A DNA stretch of 64,000 nucleotides. Origin: Noviherbaspirillum aridicola. GTDB taxonomy: Bacteria; Pseudomonadota; Gammaproteobacteria; Burkholderiales; Burkholderiaceae_D. Within the stretch, counting starts at the first letter, position 1, and each line of letters starts with the position of its first letter. The notes beneath the pieces were generated by a model, which was not told the DNA's origin, made no database searches, and saw only the letters and a list, made by a program, of their open reading frames with translations. Location: assembly GCF_019656455.1 (NCBI RefSeq), contig NZ_BPMK01000002.1:301492-365491 (forward strand), given 5' to 3'. The position numbers were made by a program, and so were the translations under genes. Of this stretch, positions 9,859 to 19,864 are shown piece after piece.

Positions 9859-10851
9859 CTAGTTCGTCCGGTCCTGAATTCGGTCGGTGGCGGAGACGGC
9901 CAGCGCGCCGCGCTCGCGGAAGTAGGCGCGCGCCTGCTGCGCGTCGCGCTCGATGGCGGCGGTCAGGGTGGGCAGGTCGACGTATTTTTCTTCTTCCCGC
10001 AGCTTCTTCAGGAATTCGACCCGCACGATGCGGCCGTAGCATTGCTCGCGGTAGTCGAACAGGTAGGTCTCGAGCAGCACGCGCCCGCTGTCTTCCACCG
10101 TCGGCCGCACGCCCATGCTGGCCACGCCCGGAATCGGCTGCGCCGCCAGGCCGTGCACCTGCACCACGAAAACGCCGGACAGCGCCGGGCGCTTGTGGGC
10201 GATTTTCAGGTTCATCGTGGGGAAGCCGATGGTGCGGCCGAGCTTCCTGCCATGGATCACATGGCCCGACACCGCATACGGATGGCCGAGCAGCTGCGCG
10301 GCCAGGCCGAAGTCGCTGGCGGCGAGCGCCGCGCGCACCGCCGACGACGAAATCCGCACGCCGTCGTTGAGCACCGCCGGCAGGGCCTCGACATGAAAGC
10401 CGTACTTGCGGCCCGCTTCCTTGAGGGTGGCGACATTGCCCGCGCGCCGCGAGCCGTAACAGAAGTCTTCGCCGACCATCAGCCACTTGACGTGCAGGCC
10501 TTCCACCAGCACGCGCTCGACGAATTCCTCGGGCGGCATGGAAGCGAAGTGGGCATTGAAATGCTCGACGATCACCCTGTCGATGCCGGCGTCGGACAGC
10601 GACTGCAGCTTGTCGCGAAGATTGGCGATGCGGGCCGGCGCCCTGGACAGGTCGCCCGCCTGCAGCGCGAAGAATTCCCGCGGGTGCGGCTCGAACGTCA
10701 TTACCGCCGCTTCGATCCCCAGGCGTCCGGCGGCCTCGCGCACGCGCGACAGCAGGGCCTGGTGGCCGCGATGCACGCCGTCGAAATTGCCGATCGTCAG
10801 GGCGCACGGGGCGCGCGACGCGGCATTGGGAAGTCCGCGGAAAACCTTCAT
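9859..10851 (-). CDS. ribF: Bifunctional riboflavin kinase / FAD synthetase
   Basis: Converts riboflavin to FMN and then FAD. The 330-residue protein has an N-terminal nucleotidyltransferase domain with [10 protein letters not shown] (21-30) and a C-terminal riboflavin-kinase domain ([15 protein letters not shown], then [10 protein letters not shown] and the metal/flavin motif ending [12 protein letters not shown]). The start at 10851 gives MKVFRGLPN. The frame extends far upstream but there it is an out-of-frame shadow of mtfA. The Shine-Dalgarno is weak. The gene begins 35 bases after the mtfA stop and precedes ileS. Confidence 0.96.
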   Translation of the reverse strand: MKVFRGLPNAASRAPCALTIGNFDGVHRGHQALLSRVREAAGRLGIEAAVMTFEPHPREFFALQAGDLSRAPARIANLRDKLQSLSDAGIDRVIVEHFNAHFASMPPEEFVERVLVEGLHVKWLMVGEDFCYGSRRAGNVATLKEAGRKYGFHVEALPAVLNDGVRISSSAVRAALAASDFGLAAQLLGHPYAVSGHVIHGRKLGRTIGFPTMNLKIAHKRPALSGVFVVQVHGLAAQPIPGVASMGVRPTVEDSGRVLLETYLFDYREQCYGRIVRVEFLKKLREEEKYVDLPTLTAAIERDAQQARAYFRERGALAVSATDRIQDRTN

Positions 10852-10886
10852 CGGGAAAAGGCGGGGAACGTTTGCAAAACGAGAGA

Positions 10887-11720
10887 TTATAAAGGCATGA
10901 GGGGATTTTGCCGGTAATACAGACGCAGCAGGTCGAAAACCTCGGGATATTCCCGCGCCAGCGGTTCGGGCAGCACGAAAAACGCTTCCGAGGCGACCGC
11001 GAAGAATTCCGCCGGATGACGCGCCGCATAGGGATCGAGCGGCAGCTCGGCGGCCAGCCCGTCGTACAGGGACGCATGCGACGGTTTGTCGTCGTCGAAA
11101 TCGTCCGGCAGCTGCGCCTCCAGCGCATCCACCCGCGCCACGAAATCCTCGTAGGCGGCCTCGAATTCCCGCCGCCAGCGGCCGGGCGACAGTTCGCGAT
11201 GGAATTCGGGAAGGAAGGGCGGGCGGCCGTTGGCGCCGCCGTCGGCCATGTCGATCTTGTGCACGAACTCGTGGATCACCACGTTGTAGCCCGCCGTGTC
11301 GCTCTGCTGCGCGTCTTCCCAGGACAGCACCACTGCGCCGCCGGCATCGATCGCCTCGCCCGACACCGGTTCTTGCCATTCATGCACGACACCGGCTTCG
11401 TCGATTTCGGTCTGCGGTATGACGAACGCGGCCGGATAGACGATCACGCCCGCCATGTCGCGGTAGAGATCCAGCGTGAGATTGAGCACCGGCAGGGTGG
11501 CCTGGGCCGCGATCAGCACCGCGGTTTCATCGTCGAGCGCCAGGCCGTCGGCGCCGCTGAAGGTTTTCCGCGCCAGCAGCTCTTCCGACAACGTCTTCAG
11601 CCGGGCCTGATCGTCGGCCGGCAGGCGGGCGAGGAAGTCCAGGCGCGCCACGCAGTACTGCCAGAGCGGATCGGGGATGCGCGGCGCATGGCGCCGGAAA
11701 AGTTGAGTCAGCCATTCCAT
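10887..11720 (-). CDS. mtfA: MtfA-type zinc-dependent peptidase
   Basis: MtfA of E. coli is a cytoplasmic gluzincin-like peptidase that binds the repressor Mlc and so affects glucose PTS expression. The 277-residue protein has the HExxH motif HEFVH at 150-154 and a downstream AEFFAVASEAFF segment carrying the third ligand Glu. This fold is shared with the anthrax lethal factor peptidase. I start it at 11720 (MEWLTQLF), the start that aligns with MtfA. An in-frame ATG at 11756 would nearly touch the upstream YidB-like gene. Whether an Mlc partner exists in this organism cannot be told from the window. Confidence 0.88.
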   Translation of the reverse strand: MEWLTQLFRRHAPRIPDPLWQYCVARLDFLARLPADDQARLKTLSEELLARKTFSGADGLALDDETAVLIAAQATLPVLNLTLDLYRDMAGVIVYPAAFVIPQTEIDEAGVVHEWQEPVSGEAIDAGGAVVLSWEDAQQSDTAGYNVVIHEFVHKIDMADGGANGRPPFLPEFHRELSPGRWRREFEAAYEDFVARVDALEAQLPDDFDDDKPSHASLYDGLAAELPLDPYAARHPAEFFAVASEAFFVLPEPLAREYPEVFDLLRLYYRQNPLMPL

Positions 11721-11760
11721 GCGGGCATTGTGGCGGAAACCGTCCGCCCCCGCCATGAAA

Positions 11761-12180
11761 TCAATGGAACCCGCCCATGAAATGGTCGAGCAGCGCACTC
11801 ATGTTGCCGACCCCGCCGCGCGGAATGCGGCCCTCCGGCGTCAGCTGGTCGACCAGGTCCGGCAGCATCGCCGACAGCCGCCGCGCGACGTCGGGCTCTG
11901 CGTAGCCGGTCTCCTCCGCGATCTGCTGCAGGTGGCCTTCGCCGAGGACCTGCTGCAATTCGCCGGCGCTGACCTCGATGTTCGGGCCGTCGGCGATCCA
12001 GGACTGGATCACGTTGCCCAGCCCCGCCTCCTGAAAGCGCTCGACCAGGCCGTGCAGTCCTCCCGCCTGGCCGTTGTTGGCGACGAGCGAAAGCGCCGCC
12101 TGCAGCAGCCGGGTGCGGGAATCGAGAAGCGGAAAATGGTTATCCTCCAGCATGTCGAATGCCCTGTCGAGCAGTCCCAT
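11761..12180 (-). CDS. YidB-like DUF937 protein
   Basis: A 139-residue protein of the YidB/DUF937 family, whose function is not established. It is cytoplasmic by appearance, with no signal peptide or membrane segment. Family features visible are the MGLLD start, the ...LVERFQEAGLGNVIQSW core, the GxGxNxEVSAGELQQVLG-like segment (DGPNIEVSAGELQQVLG), the ARRLSAMLPDLVDQLTPEG block and a Gly-rich end. A GGAGA Shine-Dalgarno precedes the ATG. It lies 40 bases upstream of mtfA on the same strand and may be cotranscribed with it. Confidence 0.82.
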   Translation of the reverse strand: MGLLDRAFDMLEDNHFPLLDSRTRLLQAALSLVANNGQAGGLHGLVERFQEAGLGNVIQSWIADGPNIEVSAGELQQVLGEGHLQQIAEETGYAEPDVARRLSAMLPDLVDQLTPEGRIPRGGVGNMSALLDHFMGGFH

Positions 12181-12282
12181 GTCCGTCTCCGGTTCGTTGA
12201 ATTAGGGCCTACCTTAGAAGAAAGCCGGACGGGACGCAGAGGTATTCGAGGATTATTTGATTTGCATTAGTTTCCGGAATGG

Positions 12283-13008
12283 TCAGATCTCGCCCCAGCA
12301 GGCGTTGAGCGCGGCAAGCGCGGCCAGGCCGGCGGTCTCCGTGCGCAGGACCCGCGCGCCCAGGCCCAGCACCAGCGCGCCGGCGGCGATCGCCGCATCT
12401 TCCTCTTCCGGACTGAAACCGCCCTCCGGGCCGATCATCAGCGTGAGCGCCTGGGGCGGATGGTGCCGCGCCCAGGCCGAGAGTTCCTGCCCGGCGCGCG
12501 GCGAAAACAGGATGCGCGGATGCAGGCAGCTCTGCGCCATCCAGGCGTTGAATTCCATGGGCGCGCCGAGCTGCGTCAGGCGGTTGCGGCCGCATTGTTC
12601 GGCGGCGGCGGCGGCGATCGCCTGCCAGTGCTCCAGCTTCTTCTCCGCGCGCTCCGGCGACAGGCGCACGACGCAGCGGCGCGCGGCCAGCGGCTGAATC
12701 GCGGCGGCGCCGAGTTCCACCGCCTTTTCCACGATCCAGTCCATCTTCGATCCTTCCGGCAGCGCCTGGGCCAGCGTCAGCGCATACGGCAACTCCGCCT
12801 CGCGCGGCGAAAAGGCCTTCACTTCCGCCTGCGCCTGCCTTTTGCCGATCACGCTCAGCACCGCCGCGTATTCGCCGCCTTCGCCGTTGAACAGCGTCAG
12901 CGTGTCGCCCGCGGCCAGGCGCAATACATGAACATGGTGGGCAATGGCGTCCGGGAGGGTGACGGTGGCGCCGACGGCGAGCGGGAGTGGGCAGTAGAAA
13001 CGGGGCAT
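12283..13008 (-). CDS. rsmE: 16S rRNA (uracil-1498-N3)-methyltransferase
   Basis: Methylates N3 of U1498 in 16S rRNA in the decoding region of the assembled 30S subunit, using S-adenosylmethionine. The 241-residue SPOUT-fold enzyme shows a PUA-like N-terminal domain (MPRFYCP...HHVHVLRL) and the SPOUT knot with LMIGPEGGFSPEEEDAA and LGARVLRTETAGLAAL. The ATG at 13008 gives the family N terminus. The in-frame TTG at 13029 would add seven residues and looks less likely. The gene is divergent from tkt across about 190 bases. Confidence 0.95.
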   Translation of the reverse strand: MPRFYCPLPLAVGATVTLPDAIAHHVHVLRLAAGDTLTLFNGEGGEYAAVLSVIGKRQAQAEVKAFSPREAELPYALTLAQALPEGSKMDWIVEKAVELGAAAIQPLAARRCVVRLSPERAEKKLEHWQAIAAAAAEQCGRNRLTQLGAPMEFNAWMAQSCLHPRILFSPRAGQELSAWARHHPPQALTLMIGPEGGFSPEEEDAAIAAGALVLGLGARVLRTETAGLAALAALNACWGEI

Positions 13009-13201
13009 CGAAGGTTTTTGTTTTGACAAGAACGGCCGCGGATGGCGCCGGGCGGGCCTTCGCGCCGCGTTTCGGGGCGCGTTCGGAATCCGGCGATTTT
13101 AATGCCGCCATGTCCAGTCTGGTAAAATACCGGGCTTTTCATGCTTCCCCGGAACGGCCCGCATTCCGCTCCACCCCGCCACACACCTTGCTTGATTTGA
13201 A

Positions 13202-15196
13202 ATGACTTCCTCTCTCCCCACCGACAAGATGGCCAACGCGATCCGCGCGCTGGCGATGGACGCAGTGCAAAAGGCGAATTCGGGCCACCCCGGCATGCCG
13301 ATGGGCATGGCCGAGATTGCCGTCGCCCTGTGGACCAGGCACCATCGCCACAACCCGCTCAATCCGCGCTGGATCAATCGCGACCGCTTCGTGCTGTCGA
13401 ACGGCCACGGCTCGATGCTGCAGTACGCGCTGCTGCACCTGTCCGGCTACCGCCTGTCGATGGATGAGATCCGCAATTTCCGCCAGCTGCATTCCAAGAC
13501 CCCGGGACACCCGGAGTATGAAATCACCGAAGGCGTCGAGACCAGCACCGGCCCGCTCGGCCAGGGCATCACCAATGCCGTGGGCATGGCGCTGGCCGAA
13601 AAGCTGCTGGCCGCCGAATTCAACAAGCCCGGTTTCGAAATCGTCGATCACTACACCTACGTGTTCACCGGCGACGGCTGCCTGATGGAAGGCATCTCGC
13701 ACGAAGCCTGCTCGCTGGCCGGCACGCTGCGCCTGAACAAGCTGATCGCGCTGTACGACGACAACGGCATCTCGATCGACGGCAAGGTCGACGGCTGGTT
13801 TACCGACGACACGCCGAAACGCTTCGCGTCCTACGGCTGGAACGTGATCGCCGACGTCGATGGCCACGATGTGGCGGCTGTCGACGCCGCGATTGCGGCA
13901 GCCAAGAAGTCCGATCGTCCGACGTTGATCTGCTGCAAGACAGTGATCGGCAAAGGCGCGCCTAATATGCAGGGTTCCGACAAGGTGCATGGCGCCGCGC
14001 TGGGCGACAAGGAAGTCGCCGCCACGCGCGAGGCCATCAACTGGCCGTATCCGCCCTTCGAGATTCCGGCCGACGTGTACGAGGCATGGGATGCGAAGAA
14101 GGCCGGCCAGGCGGCGGAAGATCAGTGGAATGCATTGTTCAGGGCGTATGACGAGCGTTATCCGCAGGAGGCAGGCGAATTGCTGCGCAGGATGAAGGGC
14201 GAACTGCCCGGCAACCTGGACTCGGCAATGGAGGCCTACATCGCTTCCTGCGTCGAGAAGAAGGAAAACATCGCGACCCGCAAGGCCAGCCAGAACGCCA
14301 TCCAGGCGCTGGCCCCGGTGCTGCCGGAATTCCTCGGCGGTTCCGCCGACCTCACCGGTTCCAACCTGACCAACTGGAAGGAATGCGTGGCGGTGCGCAG
14401 CGAGCAGCCGGGCAACCACATCAACTATGGTGTGCGCGAATTCGGCATGGCCGCGATCATGAACGGCATTGCCCTGCACGGCGGCTACCTGCCTTTCGGC
14501 GCGACCTTCCTGACCTTCTCGGACTACAGCCGCAATGCGATCCGCATGGCGGCATTGATGAAGATTCGTTCGCTGTTCGTGTTCACGCACGACTCGATCG
14601 GCCTCGGCGAAGATGGCCCGACCCACCAGTCGGTCGAGCACATCTCCAGCCTGCGCCTGATCCCGAACCTCGACAACTGGCGTCCCTGCGACACGGTGGA
14701 GTCGGCGGTGGCATGGCGCGAGGCGGTCAAGCGCCGCAACGGCCCGAGCACGCTGATCTTCTCGCGTCAGAACCTGCCGTACATGGAGCGTTCGGCGCAG
14801 CAGGTGGCGGATGTGGCGCGCGGCGGCTATGTGCTGCGCGACGCGGCCGATGCCAGGGTGGTGCTGATCGCCACCGGCTCGGAAGTGGAACTGGCCATGA
14901 AGTCGGCCGACGCGCTGGCGCAGCAGGGCATCGCCGCACGCGTCGTGTCGATGCCGAGCACCGACGTGTTCGACCGTCAGGATGCGGCCTACAAGGCGAG
15001 CGTGCTGCCCAAGGGCCTGCCGCGCGTCGCCATCGAGGCCGGCGTGACGGACTTCTGGTACAAGTACGTCGGTCTGGAAGGCGCCGTGGTCGGTATCGAC
15101 ACCTTCGGCGAATCCGCACCGGCGGGCGTGCTGTTCAAGCACTTCGGCTTCACCACGGACAACGTGGTCGCCAAGGTGAAATCGGTTTTAGCTTAA
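13202..15196 (+). CDS. tkt: Transketolase
   Basis: Thiamine-diphosphate enzyme of the pentose-phosphate pathway (and of the Calvin cycle in some relatives) that moves two-carbon units between ketose and aldose phosphates. The 664-residue protein shows the N-terminal substrate histidine region ([10 protein letters not shown]), the ThDP motif beginning GDGCLMEG and followed by the N of DDNGISIDG, and the central Glu and Pyr domain ([32 protein letters not shown]). It ends with the transketolase C-terminal domain. It is followed after 22 bases by gapA, a common beta-proteobacterial pairing that joins the pentose-phosphate pathway with glycolysis. Confidence 0.97.
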   Translation: MTSSLPTDKMANAIRALAMDAVQKANSGHPGMPMGMAEIAVALWTRHHRHNPLNPRWINRDRFVLSNGHGSMLQYALLHLSGYRLSMDEIRNFRQLHSKTPGHPEYEITEGVETSTGPLGQGITNAVGMALAEKLLAAEFNKPGFEIVDHYTYVFTGDGCLMEGISHEACSLAGTLRLNKLIALYDDNGISIDGKVDGWFTDDTPKRFASYGWNVIADVDGHDVAAVDAAIAAAKKSDRPTLICCKTVIGKGAPNMQGSDKVHGAALGDKEVAATREAINWPYPPFEIPADVYEAWDAKKAGQAAEDQWNALFRAYDERYPQEAGELLRRMKGELPGNLDSAMEAYIASCVEKKENIATRKASQNAIQALAPVLPEFLGGSADLTGSNLTNWKECVAVRSEQPGNHINYGVREFGMAAIMNGIALHGGYLPFGATFLTFSDYSRNAIRMAALMKIRSLFVFTHDSIGLGEDGPTHQSVEHISSLRLIPNLDNWRPCDTVESAVAWREAVKRRNGPSTLIFSRQNLPYMERSAQQVADVARGGYVLRDAADARVVLIATGSEVELAMKSADALAQQGIAARVVSMPSTDVFDRQDAAYKASVLPKGLPRVAIEAGVTDFWYKYVGLEGAVVGIDTFGESAPAGVLFKHFGFTTDNVVAKVKSVLA

Positions 15197-15218
15197 CCAA
15201 CGTTCAGGAGATAGAACC

Positions 15219-16229
15219 ATGACCATTCGCGTCGCAATCAACGGCTACGGACGTATCGGCCGCAACATCCTGCGCGCCCACTACGAAGGCGGCAAGAAGA
15301 ACGACATCCAGATCGTGGCGATCAACGACCTCGGCAATGCCCAGTCGAACGCCCACCTGACCCGCTACGACACGGCGCACGGCAAATTCCCCGGCACCGT
15401 CGAAGTCGACGGCGAGTTCATGGTCGTCAACGGCGACAAGATCAAGGTCTTCGCCCAGCGCAACCCGGCTGAAATCCCGTGGGGCGAGCTCAACGTCGAC
15501 GTCGTGCTGGAGTGCACCGGCTTCTTCACCACCAAGGAAAAGGCTTCGGCCCACCTCAAGGGCGGCGCCAAGAAGGTGATCATCTCCGCGCCCGGCGGCA
15601 AGGACGTGGACGCCACCGTCGTCTTCGGCGTCAACCAGAACGTGCTCAAGGCATCGGACACCGTCATCTCCAACGCCTCCTGCACCACCAACTGCCTGGC
15701 CCCGCTGGTCAAGCCGCTGCACGACAAGATCGGCCTGCTGAACGGCCTGATGACCACTGTGCACGCCTACACCAACGACCAGGTGCTGACCGACGTGATG
15801 CATGAAGACCTGCGCCGCGCCCGTTCCGCCACCCAGTCCATGATCCCGACCAAGACCGGCGCCGCCGCCGCGGTCGGCCTGGTGCTGCCGGAGCTGAACG
15901 GCAAGCTGGACGGCTACGCGATCCGCGTCCCGACCATTAACGTCTCCATCGTCGACCTGTCCTTCATCGCCGCCCGCGACACCACCGTGGACGAAATCAA
16001 CGCGATTATGAAGGAAGCGGCGGAAGGCCAGCTCAAGGGCATCCTGACCTACAACACCGACCCGCTGGTCTCGGTCGACTACAACCACAACCCGGCATCG
16101 AGCAACTTCGACGCCACCCTGACCAAGGTCTCCGGCCGTCTGGTCAAGGTCTCGTCCTGGTACGACAACGAGTGGGGCTTCTCCAACCGCATGCTCGACA
16201 CCACCGTCGCGCTGATGGCGGCGAAGTAA
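15219..16229 (+). CDS. gapA: Type I glyceraldehyde-3-phosphate dehydrogenase
   Basis: Oxidises glyceraldehyde 3-phosphate to 1,3-bisphosphoglycerate with NAD. The 336-residue protein has the Rossmann start [10 protein letters not shown] (8-17), the active-site cysteine Cys155 in [12 protein letters not shown], general base His182 (VHAYT) and the C-terminal [12 protein letters not shown]. The sequence AINDLG after the second strand fits an NAD-preferring enzyme. CAGGAG lies in front of the ATG. Codon use is strongly biased to GC-ending codons, as for a highly expressed gene. The gene ends in a strong intrinsic terminator. Confidence 0.97.
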   Translation: MTIRVAINGYGRIGRNILRAHYEGGKKNDIQIVAINDLGNAQSNAHLTRYDTAHGKFPGTVEVDGEFMVVNGDKIKVFAQRNPAEIPWGELNVDVVLECTGFFTTKEKASAHLKGGAKKVIISAPGGKDVDATVVFGVNQNVLKASDTVISNASCTTNCLAPLVKPLHDKIGLLNGLMTTVHAYTNDQVLTDVMHEDLRRARSATQSMIPTKTGAAAAVGLVLPELNGKLDGYAIRVPTINVSIVDLSFIAARDTTVDEINAIMKEAAEGQLKGILTYNTDPLVSVDYNHNPASSNFDATLTKVSGRLVKVSSWYDNEWGFSNRMLDTTVALMAAK

Positions 16230-16253
16230 GACGTGTCGCTGTAAGGCAGTAAA

Positions 16254-16282
16254 AAAGGACGGGGCGACCCGTCCTTTTTCTT
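16254..16282 (+). terminator. Intrinsic terminator of tkt-gapA
   Basis: A perfect 10-bp stem (AAAGGACGGG and CCCGTCCTTT around a GCGA loop) runs straight into TTTCTTTT, 25 bases after the gapA stop. The A-rich 5' flank means the same hairpin could also act in the minus direction for the converging BamE-like gene. Confidence 0.92.
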
Positions 16283-16309
16283 TTGGCTATCTCTTTGTCT
16301 CCCCGGCGT

Positions 16310-16879
16310 TCAGTCGTCCGCCATGATCAGATTGCGCGTCTGCGCATCCGTGACGACTTCCTTCACCCTGTCCTTGCCGTCGAATACGACCTGGAACTCG
16401 GCGAAGCTGCTGAGCCAGAAGCGCCATACCTTGGCGTTCAGGTCGGCATTCTCGCTGCTGACTGGATAGCCTACCGACATCAGTACCTGTTCCCGGGTCA
16501 TCCCGGGCAAGAGCCGCGCGCTCTTGATGGCTTCGCGGACTTTGGGCGAGTAGCTGCCGAGCTTCAGCCTGGGATCCTCGGCGACGACGTAGCGGCGGGC
16601 GAAGCTTTCGAGGTCGAGGTCGCGGCTGTAGTCGTTGCCGATCGCCTGCTTGCTGCCGTCGAGACTGACATGCACCCGGTAGCGTCCGTATCCGGTGACT
16701 TTGGCTGGCGTGCCCGCGGGGATGACGCGCTTGCCGCTCTCCTGATAGTTGATGTCGCTGATCCAGCTGCCGTCGGTGCGCATGTTGCAGCAGAGGTAGC
16801 CTTCGGGCATGGCCTGGGCGAAGACGGCGACGGGAAGCAGGGCGAGCAGGGCGGCGGGCAGGACAGGACGCAGACGCAT
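16310..16879 (-). CDS. Exported protein with BamE/SmpA-like C-terminal domain
   Basis: The 189-residue protein begins with a standard signal peptide (MRLRPVLPAALLALLPVAVFAQA) without a lipobox Cys, so it is probably soluble in the periplasm. The mature N-terminal half has two adjacent cysteines (GYLCCNM) and no domain I can name. The C-terminal ~60 residues (LLPGMTREQVLMSVGYPVS, VWRFWLSSFAEFQVVFDGKDRV) resemble the SmpA/OmlA (BamE) fold, which binds partner proteins in cell-envelope assembly. A very good AAGGAG precedes the ATG at 16879, which decides the start against longer in-frame versions. It follows glnE on the minus strand after about 105 bases. The specific role is unknown. Confidence 0.7.
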   Translation of the reverse strand: MRLRPVLPAALLALLPVAVFAQAMPEGYLCCNMRTDGSWISDINYQESGKRVIPAGTPAKVTGYGRYRVHVSLDGSKQAIGNDYSRDLDLESFARRYVVAEDPRLKLGSYSPKVREAIKSARLLPGMTREQVLMSVGYPVSSENADLNAKVWRFWLSSFAEFQVVFDGKDRVKEVVTDAQTRNLIMADD

Positions 16880-16984
16880 GGAATCTCCTTGAGAAGTTGC
16901 ACGGGTTAACGAATTTGCAATTCTAGGATGATTTCCGGCAAATGTCGCCCACCCCTGTTGTATTGGGGCAGGCGCCGGCACGGG

Positions 16985-19756
16985 TCAGTCTTCCGCCAAT
17001 CCGAATACCTCGGCCCACAGGCGCCGCACGCGCTCGCCATCCTCGGCGACGCTTGCCGCCTCCACGCGGGCGCGGTCGCTTCCCTGCAGCCGGATCTGAT
17101 GCTGGAGCCGGCGGAAGCGGCGATAGGCGTTCGCCACCTGCTCGCCGAGTGCGCCGTCCACCAGGCCGAGTTGCCCGAACAGGCGCAGCAGCGCGATGTT
17201 GCCGATGTCGGCGGTGAGCTGCGGATGGCGTGCCGACTCGCGCAGCACGAGGAATTGCACGATGAACTCGATGTCGATCATGCCGCCGGCGTCGTGCTTG
17301 AGGTCGAAGAGTCCGGACCGGTTCGGATGGGCTTCGTGCATCCTGCGCCGCATGGCGAGTACCTCCTCGCGCAGCTTGACGGGGTCGCGCTGCTGGCGCA
17401 GCACCGCCTCGCGTATCGCCTCGAAGCGCGTGCCGATCTCCGCGTCGCCCGCGCAGAAGCGCGCCCGGGTCAGCGCCTGATGCTCCCACACCCAGGCCGA
17501 GTTCAGCTGGTATTTCTCGAAGGCCGATACGCGCGACACCAGCAGGCCGCTGGCGCCGTCGGGCCGCAATGCGATGTCGATGTCGAACAGGATGCCGGCT
17601 GGGGTATGGCTGGTCATCCAGGTGATGAAGCGCTGGGCCAGCTTCGCATAGAGCGCGGGCGCTTCCTGGTCGTCGTCGTCGTACAGGAAGATGACGTCGA
17701 GGTCCGACGCATAGCCGAGCTCCTTGCCGCCCAGCTTGCCATAGGCGATCACCGCGAAGCGGGGCACCTCGCGGTGCCGGGTCGCGATGGTCTTCCAGGC
17801 CGCCCTGACGGTCGCGTCGACCAGGATATCGGCGAGGGCCGACAGGTGGTCGGCCAGTTTCTCCACCGTCAGCTTGCCCTCCAGGTCCTGCGCCAGCAGG
17901 CGGAACAGCTGGGCGTGGTGCAGGTCGCGCAGGATGTTCATCTGCTGTTCGGTATCGCCCTCGGCATCGTCGAGCCGGCGCTGCACCTCCTGCGCGAACG
18001 CGGGCCAGTCGGGCGCCATGTCTAGATGACGCAGATCCAGCAGCTCGTCGAGCAGGATGGGATGCCGCGTCAGATACTTCGCGGTCCAGTCGCTGGCGCC
18101 CATCATGCGCACCAGGCGGTCCAGCGTCTGCGGAAATTCGGTCAGCAGCGCGAGATATGAAGCGCGCCGCGCGATCGCCTCGAGGAAGTCGAGCAGGCGT
18201 CCCAGCGTCGCATTGCGATCGCCATCGTTCTCGGCGACGATGGGCAGCGCCGAGGCGACGAGGGCGGCGAGGCGGGCGCGGCTGATTTCCGGCAGCGACT
18301 GCAGGCGCGGCGACTGCGACAGGCCGAGCACCCTTCGCGCCGCTCCCGCGGGGTCGGTGAAGCCGAGGCCGGCGAGATGCGCTTCAATCGCCTCCGCGTT
18401 CTCGGGGTCGGCCAGCACCGCCTGCACCTGCGCCACGGCGTCGGCCTGTGCGTCCGGCTGCTCGCCGGCCTTGTCGGCGAACATGGCGTCGAACTGCGCG
18501 GCCACCTTCGCGCGCTGCCGGTCGAGTTCGGCCAGCAGCGACTCCGCATCCGCGTAGCCCATCATCTTGGCCACCGTGAGCTGGTCGTCCGGGTTGGATG
18601 GAATGCTGTGGGTCTGGGCGTCGTCGAGATACTGCAGCCGGTGCTCGAGATTGCGCAGGAAGACATAGGCCTGCTGCAGCTCGTCCACCTCGGCCCGGGT
18701 GAGCAGGTTCTTGTCCGCCAGGGTGTCGAGCGTCACTCGCGTCGAGCGATCGCGCAGATCGGGGTCGCGGCCGCCGCGGATGAGCTGGAAGACCTGCGCT
18801 AGGAATTCGATTTCGCGTATCCCCCCGCGGCCCAGCTTCACATTGTTCGCGCGGCCCGGATGCCGCGCTTCCTGGCGCTTCACCTCGGCGCGGATCTGGC
18901 CGTGCATGTTGCGCATCGCCTCGATCGCGCCATAGTCGAGATAGCGGCGGTACACGAAGGGCTTGAATATCTGCTCGAGCGCGGCGATGTCCTGCTCGCG
19001 TCCCGTCATCGCCCGCGCCTTGACCCAGGCGTAGCGTTCCCATTCGCGGCCCTGCACCAGCAGGTACTCCTCCACCATGCCGAAGCTCGCCGCCAGCGGG
19101 CCGGAATTGCCATTCGGCCGCAGCGCCATGTCGACCCGGAACACATAGCCGTCCTCGGCGATCTCGGACAGGGCGCCGATCAGCTTCTTGCCCAGCCTGA
19201 TGAAGAATTCATGGTTCGACAACTGGCGCTGGGATGCGTCGTCAAGCCTGGTCTCGCCATCCTCCGGATAGACGAAGATCAGGTCGATGTCCGAGGACAC
19301 GTTGAGCTCGTATCCCCCGAGCTTGCCCATGCCGAGCACGATCATCTGCTGCGGCTCGCCCGAGTCCCGGCCGACGGGCGTGCCGTGGGCGGCGCACATC
19401 TCCGCGTGCAGCGCATCGAGCAGCGTGGCGACCGCGAAATCGGCAAAGCCGCTGATGGCCGTCAGCACTTCGTGCAGATCGGCCTGGCCGCCGAGGTCGC
19501 GCTCGATCAGCGTACACACGACCAGGTTCCGCAGGCGGCGCATGGCCCGCGGCAGCGGCATCCCGGCCGCAGTTTCGTTTTGTAAAAGTCGAGCAAAAAT
19601 GTCGGGTGTAATGGATAATCCGGCAAGCCCGTTTACCATGCGTTCGCGCGCCGGGTCGGCGTGCAGCCAGCGGGCATAGAACCGGGAAGCAACGCTGCTG
19701 GTCAAAAGGGATCTGGTCACGATGTCGAGGGGAGTCTGATAGGGGAAAGCCTGCAT
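16985..19756 (-). CDS. glnE: Bifunctional glutamine synthetase adenylyltransferase / adenylyl-removing enzyme
   Basis: Adds AMP to, or removes it from, a tyrosine on each glutamine synthetase subunit in response to PII and glutamine. The 923-residue protein has two nucleotidyltransferase-type domains: the N-terminal deadenylylating half with GMGKLGGYELNVSSDIDL at ~142-159, and the C-terminal adenylylating half with AYGKLGGKELGYASDLDV at about residue 670. Each has the DxD metal pair. Between and after them are the helical GlnD-PII-uridylyltransferase-like regions. The start at 19756 (MQAFPYQTP) agrees with family length; the open frame farther upstream is antisense to the YhdP gene. Its substrate glnA is in this same window at 41.4 kb. 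Confidence 0.96.
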   Translation of the reverse strand: MQAFPYQTPLDIVTRSLLTSSVASRFYARWLHADPARERMVNGLAGLSITPDIFARLLQNETAAGMPLPRAMRRLRNLVVCTLIERDLGGQADLHEVLTAISGFADFAVATLLDALHAEMCAAHGTPVGRDSGEPQQMIVLGMGKLGGYELNVSSDIDLIFVYPEDGETRLDDASQRQLSNHEFFIRLGKKLIGALSEIAEDGYVFRVDMALRPNGNSGPLAASFGMVEEYLLVQGREWERYAWVKARAMTGREQDIAALEQIFKPFVYRRYLDYGAIEAMRNMHGQIRAEVKRQEARHPGRANNVKLGRGGIREIEFLAQVFQLIRGGRDPDLRDRSTRVTLDTLADKNLLTRAEVDELQQAYVFLRNLEHRLQYLDDAQTHSIPSNPDDQLTVAKMMGYADAESLLAELDRQRAKVAAQFDAMFADKAGEQPDAQADAVAQVQAVLADPENAEAIEAHLAGLGFTDPAGAARRVLGLSQSPRLQSLPEISRARLAALVASALPIVAENDGDRNATLGRLLDFLEAIARRASYLALLTEFPQTLDRLVRMMGASDWTAKYLTRHPILLDELLDLRHLDMAPDWPAFAQEVQRRLDDAEGDTEQQMNILRDLHHAQLFRLLAQDLEGKLTVEKLADHLSALADILVDATVRAAWKTIATRHREVPRFAVIAYGKLGGKELGYASDLDVIFLYDDDDQEAPALYAKLAQRFITWMTSHTPAGILFDIDIALRPDGASGLLVSRVSAFEKYQLNSAWVWEHQALTRARFCAGDAEIGTRFEAIREAVLRQQRDPVKLREEVLAMRRRMHEAHPNRSGLFDLKHDAGGMIDIEFIVQFLVLRESARHPQLTADIGNIALLRLFGQLGLVDGALGEQVANAYRRFRRLQHQIRLQGSDRARVEAASVAEDGERVRRLWAEVFGLAED

Positions 19757-19864
19757 TGGGCGGACGCCCGCCGCCCGACCTGTGACGGAGGAGCATACCC
19801 GCGCGAACCCCCCGTTTGCAAATTTGAATCGCGGCCCCACCACGCCGCCCCCGCTTGTTGATTG

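Noticed and set aside
12897..13201. Promoter between rsmE and tkt (TAAAAT near 13120)
   Set aside because: Only a -10-like hexamer is visible and no -35 at a sensible distance; the tkt promoter cannot be placed by eye.
13139..15142. A 667-codon minus-strand frame opposite tkt
   Set aside because: Shadow frame; no domain, and it crosses the tkt start region.
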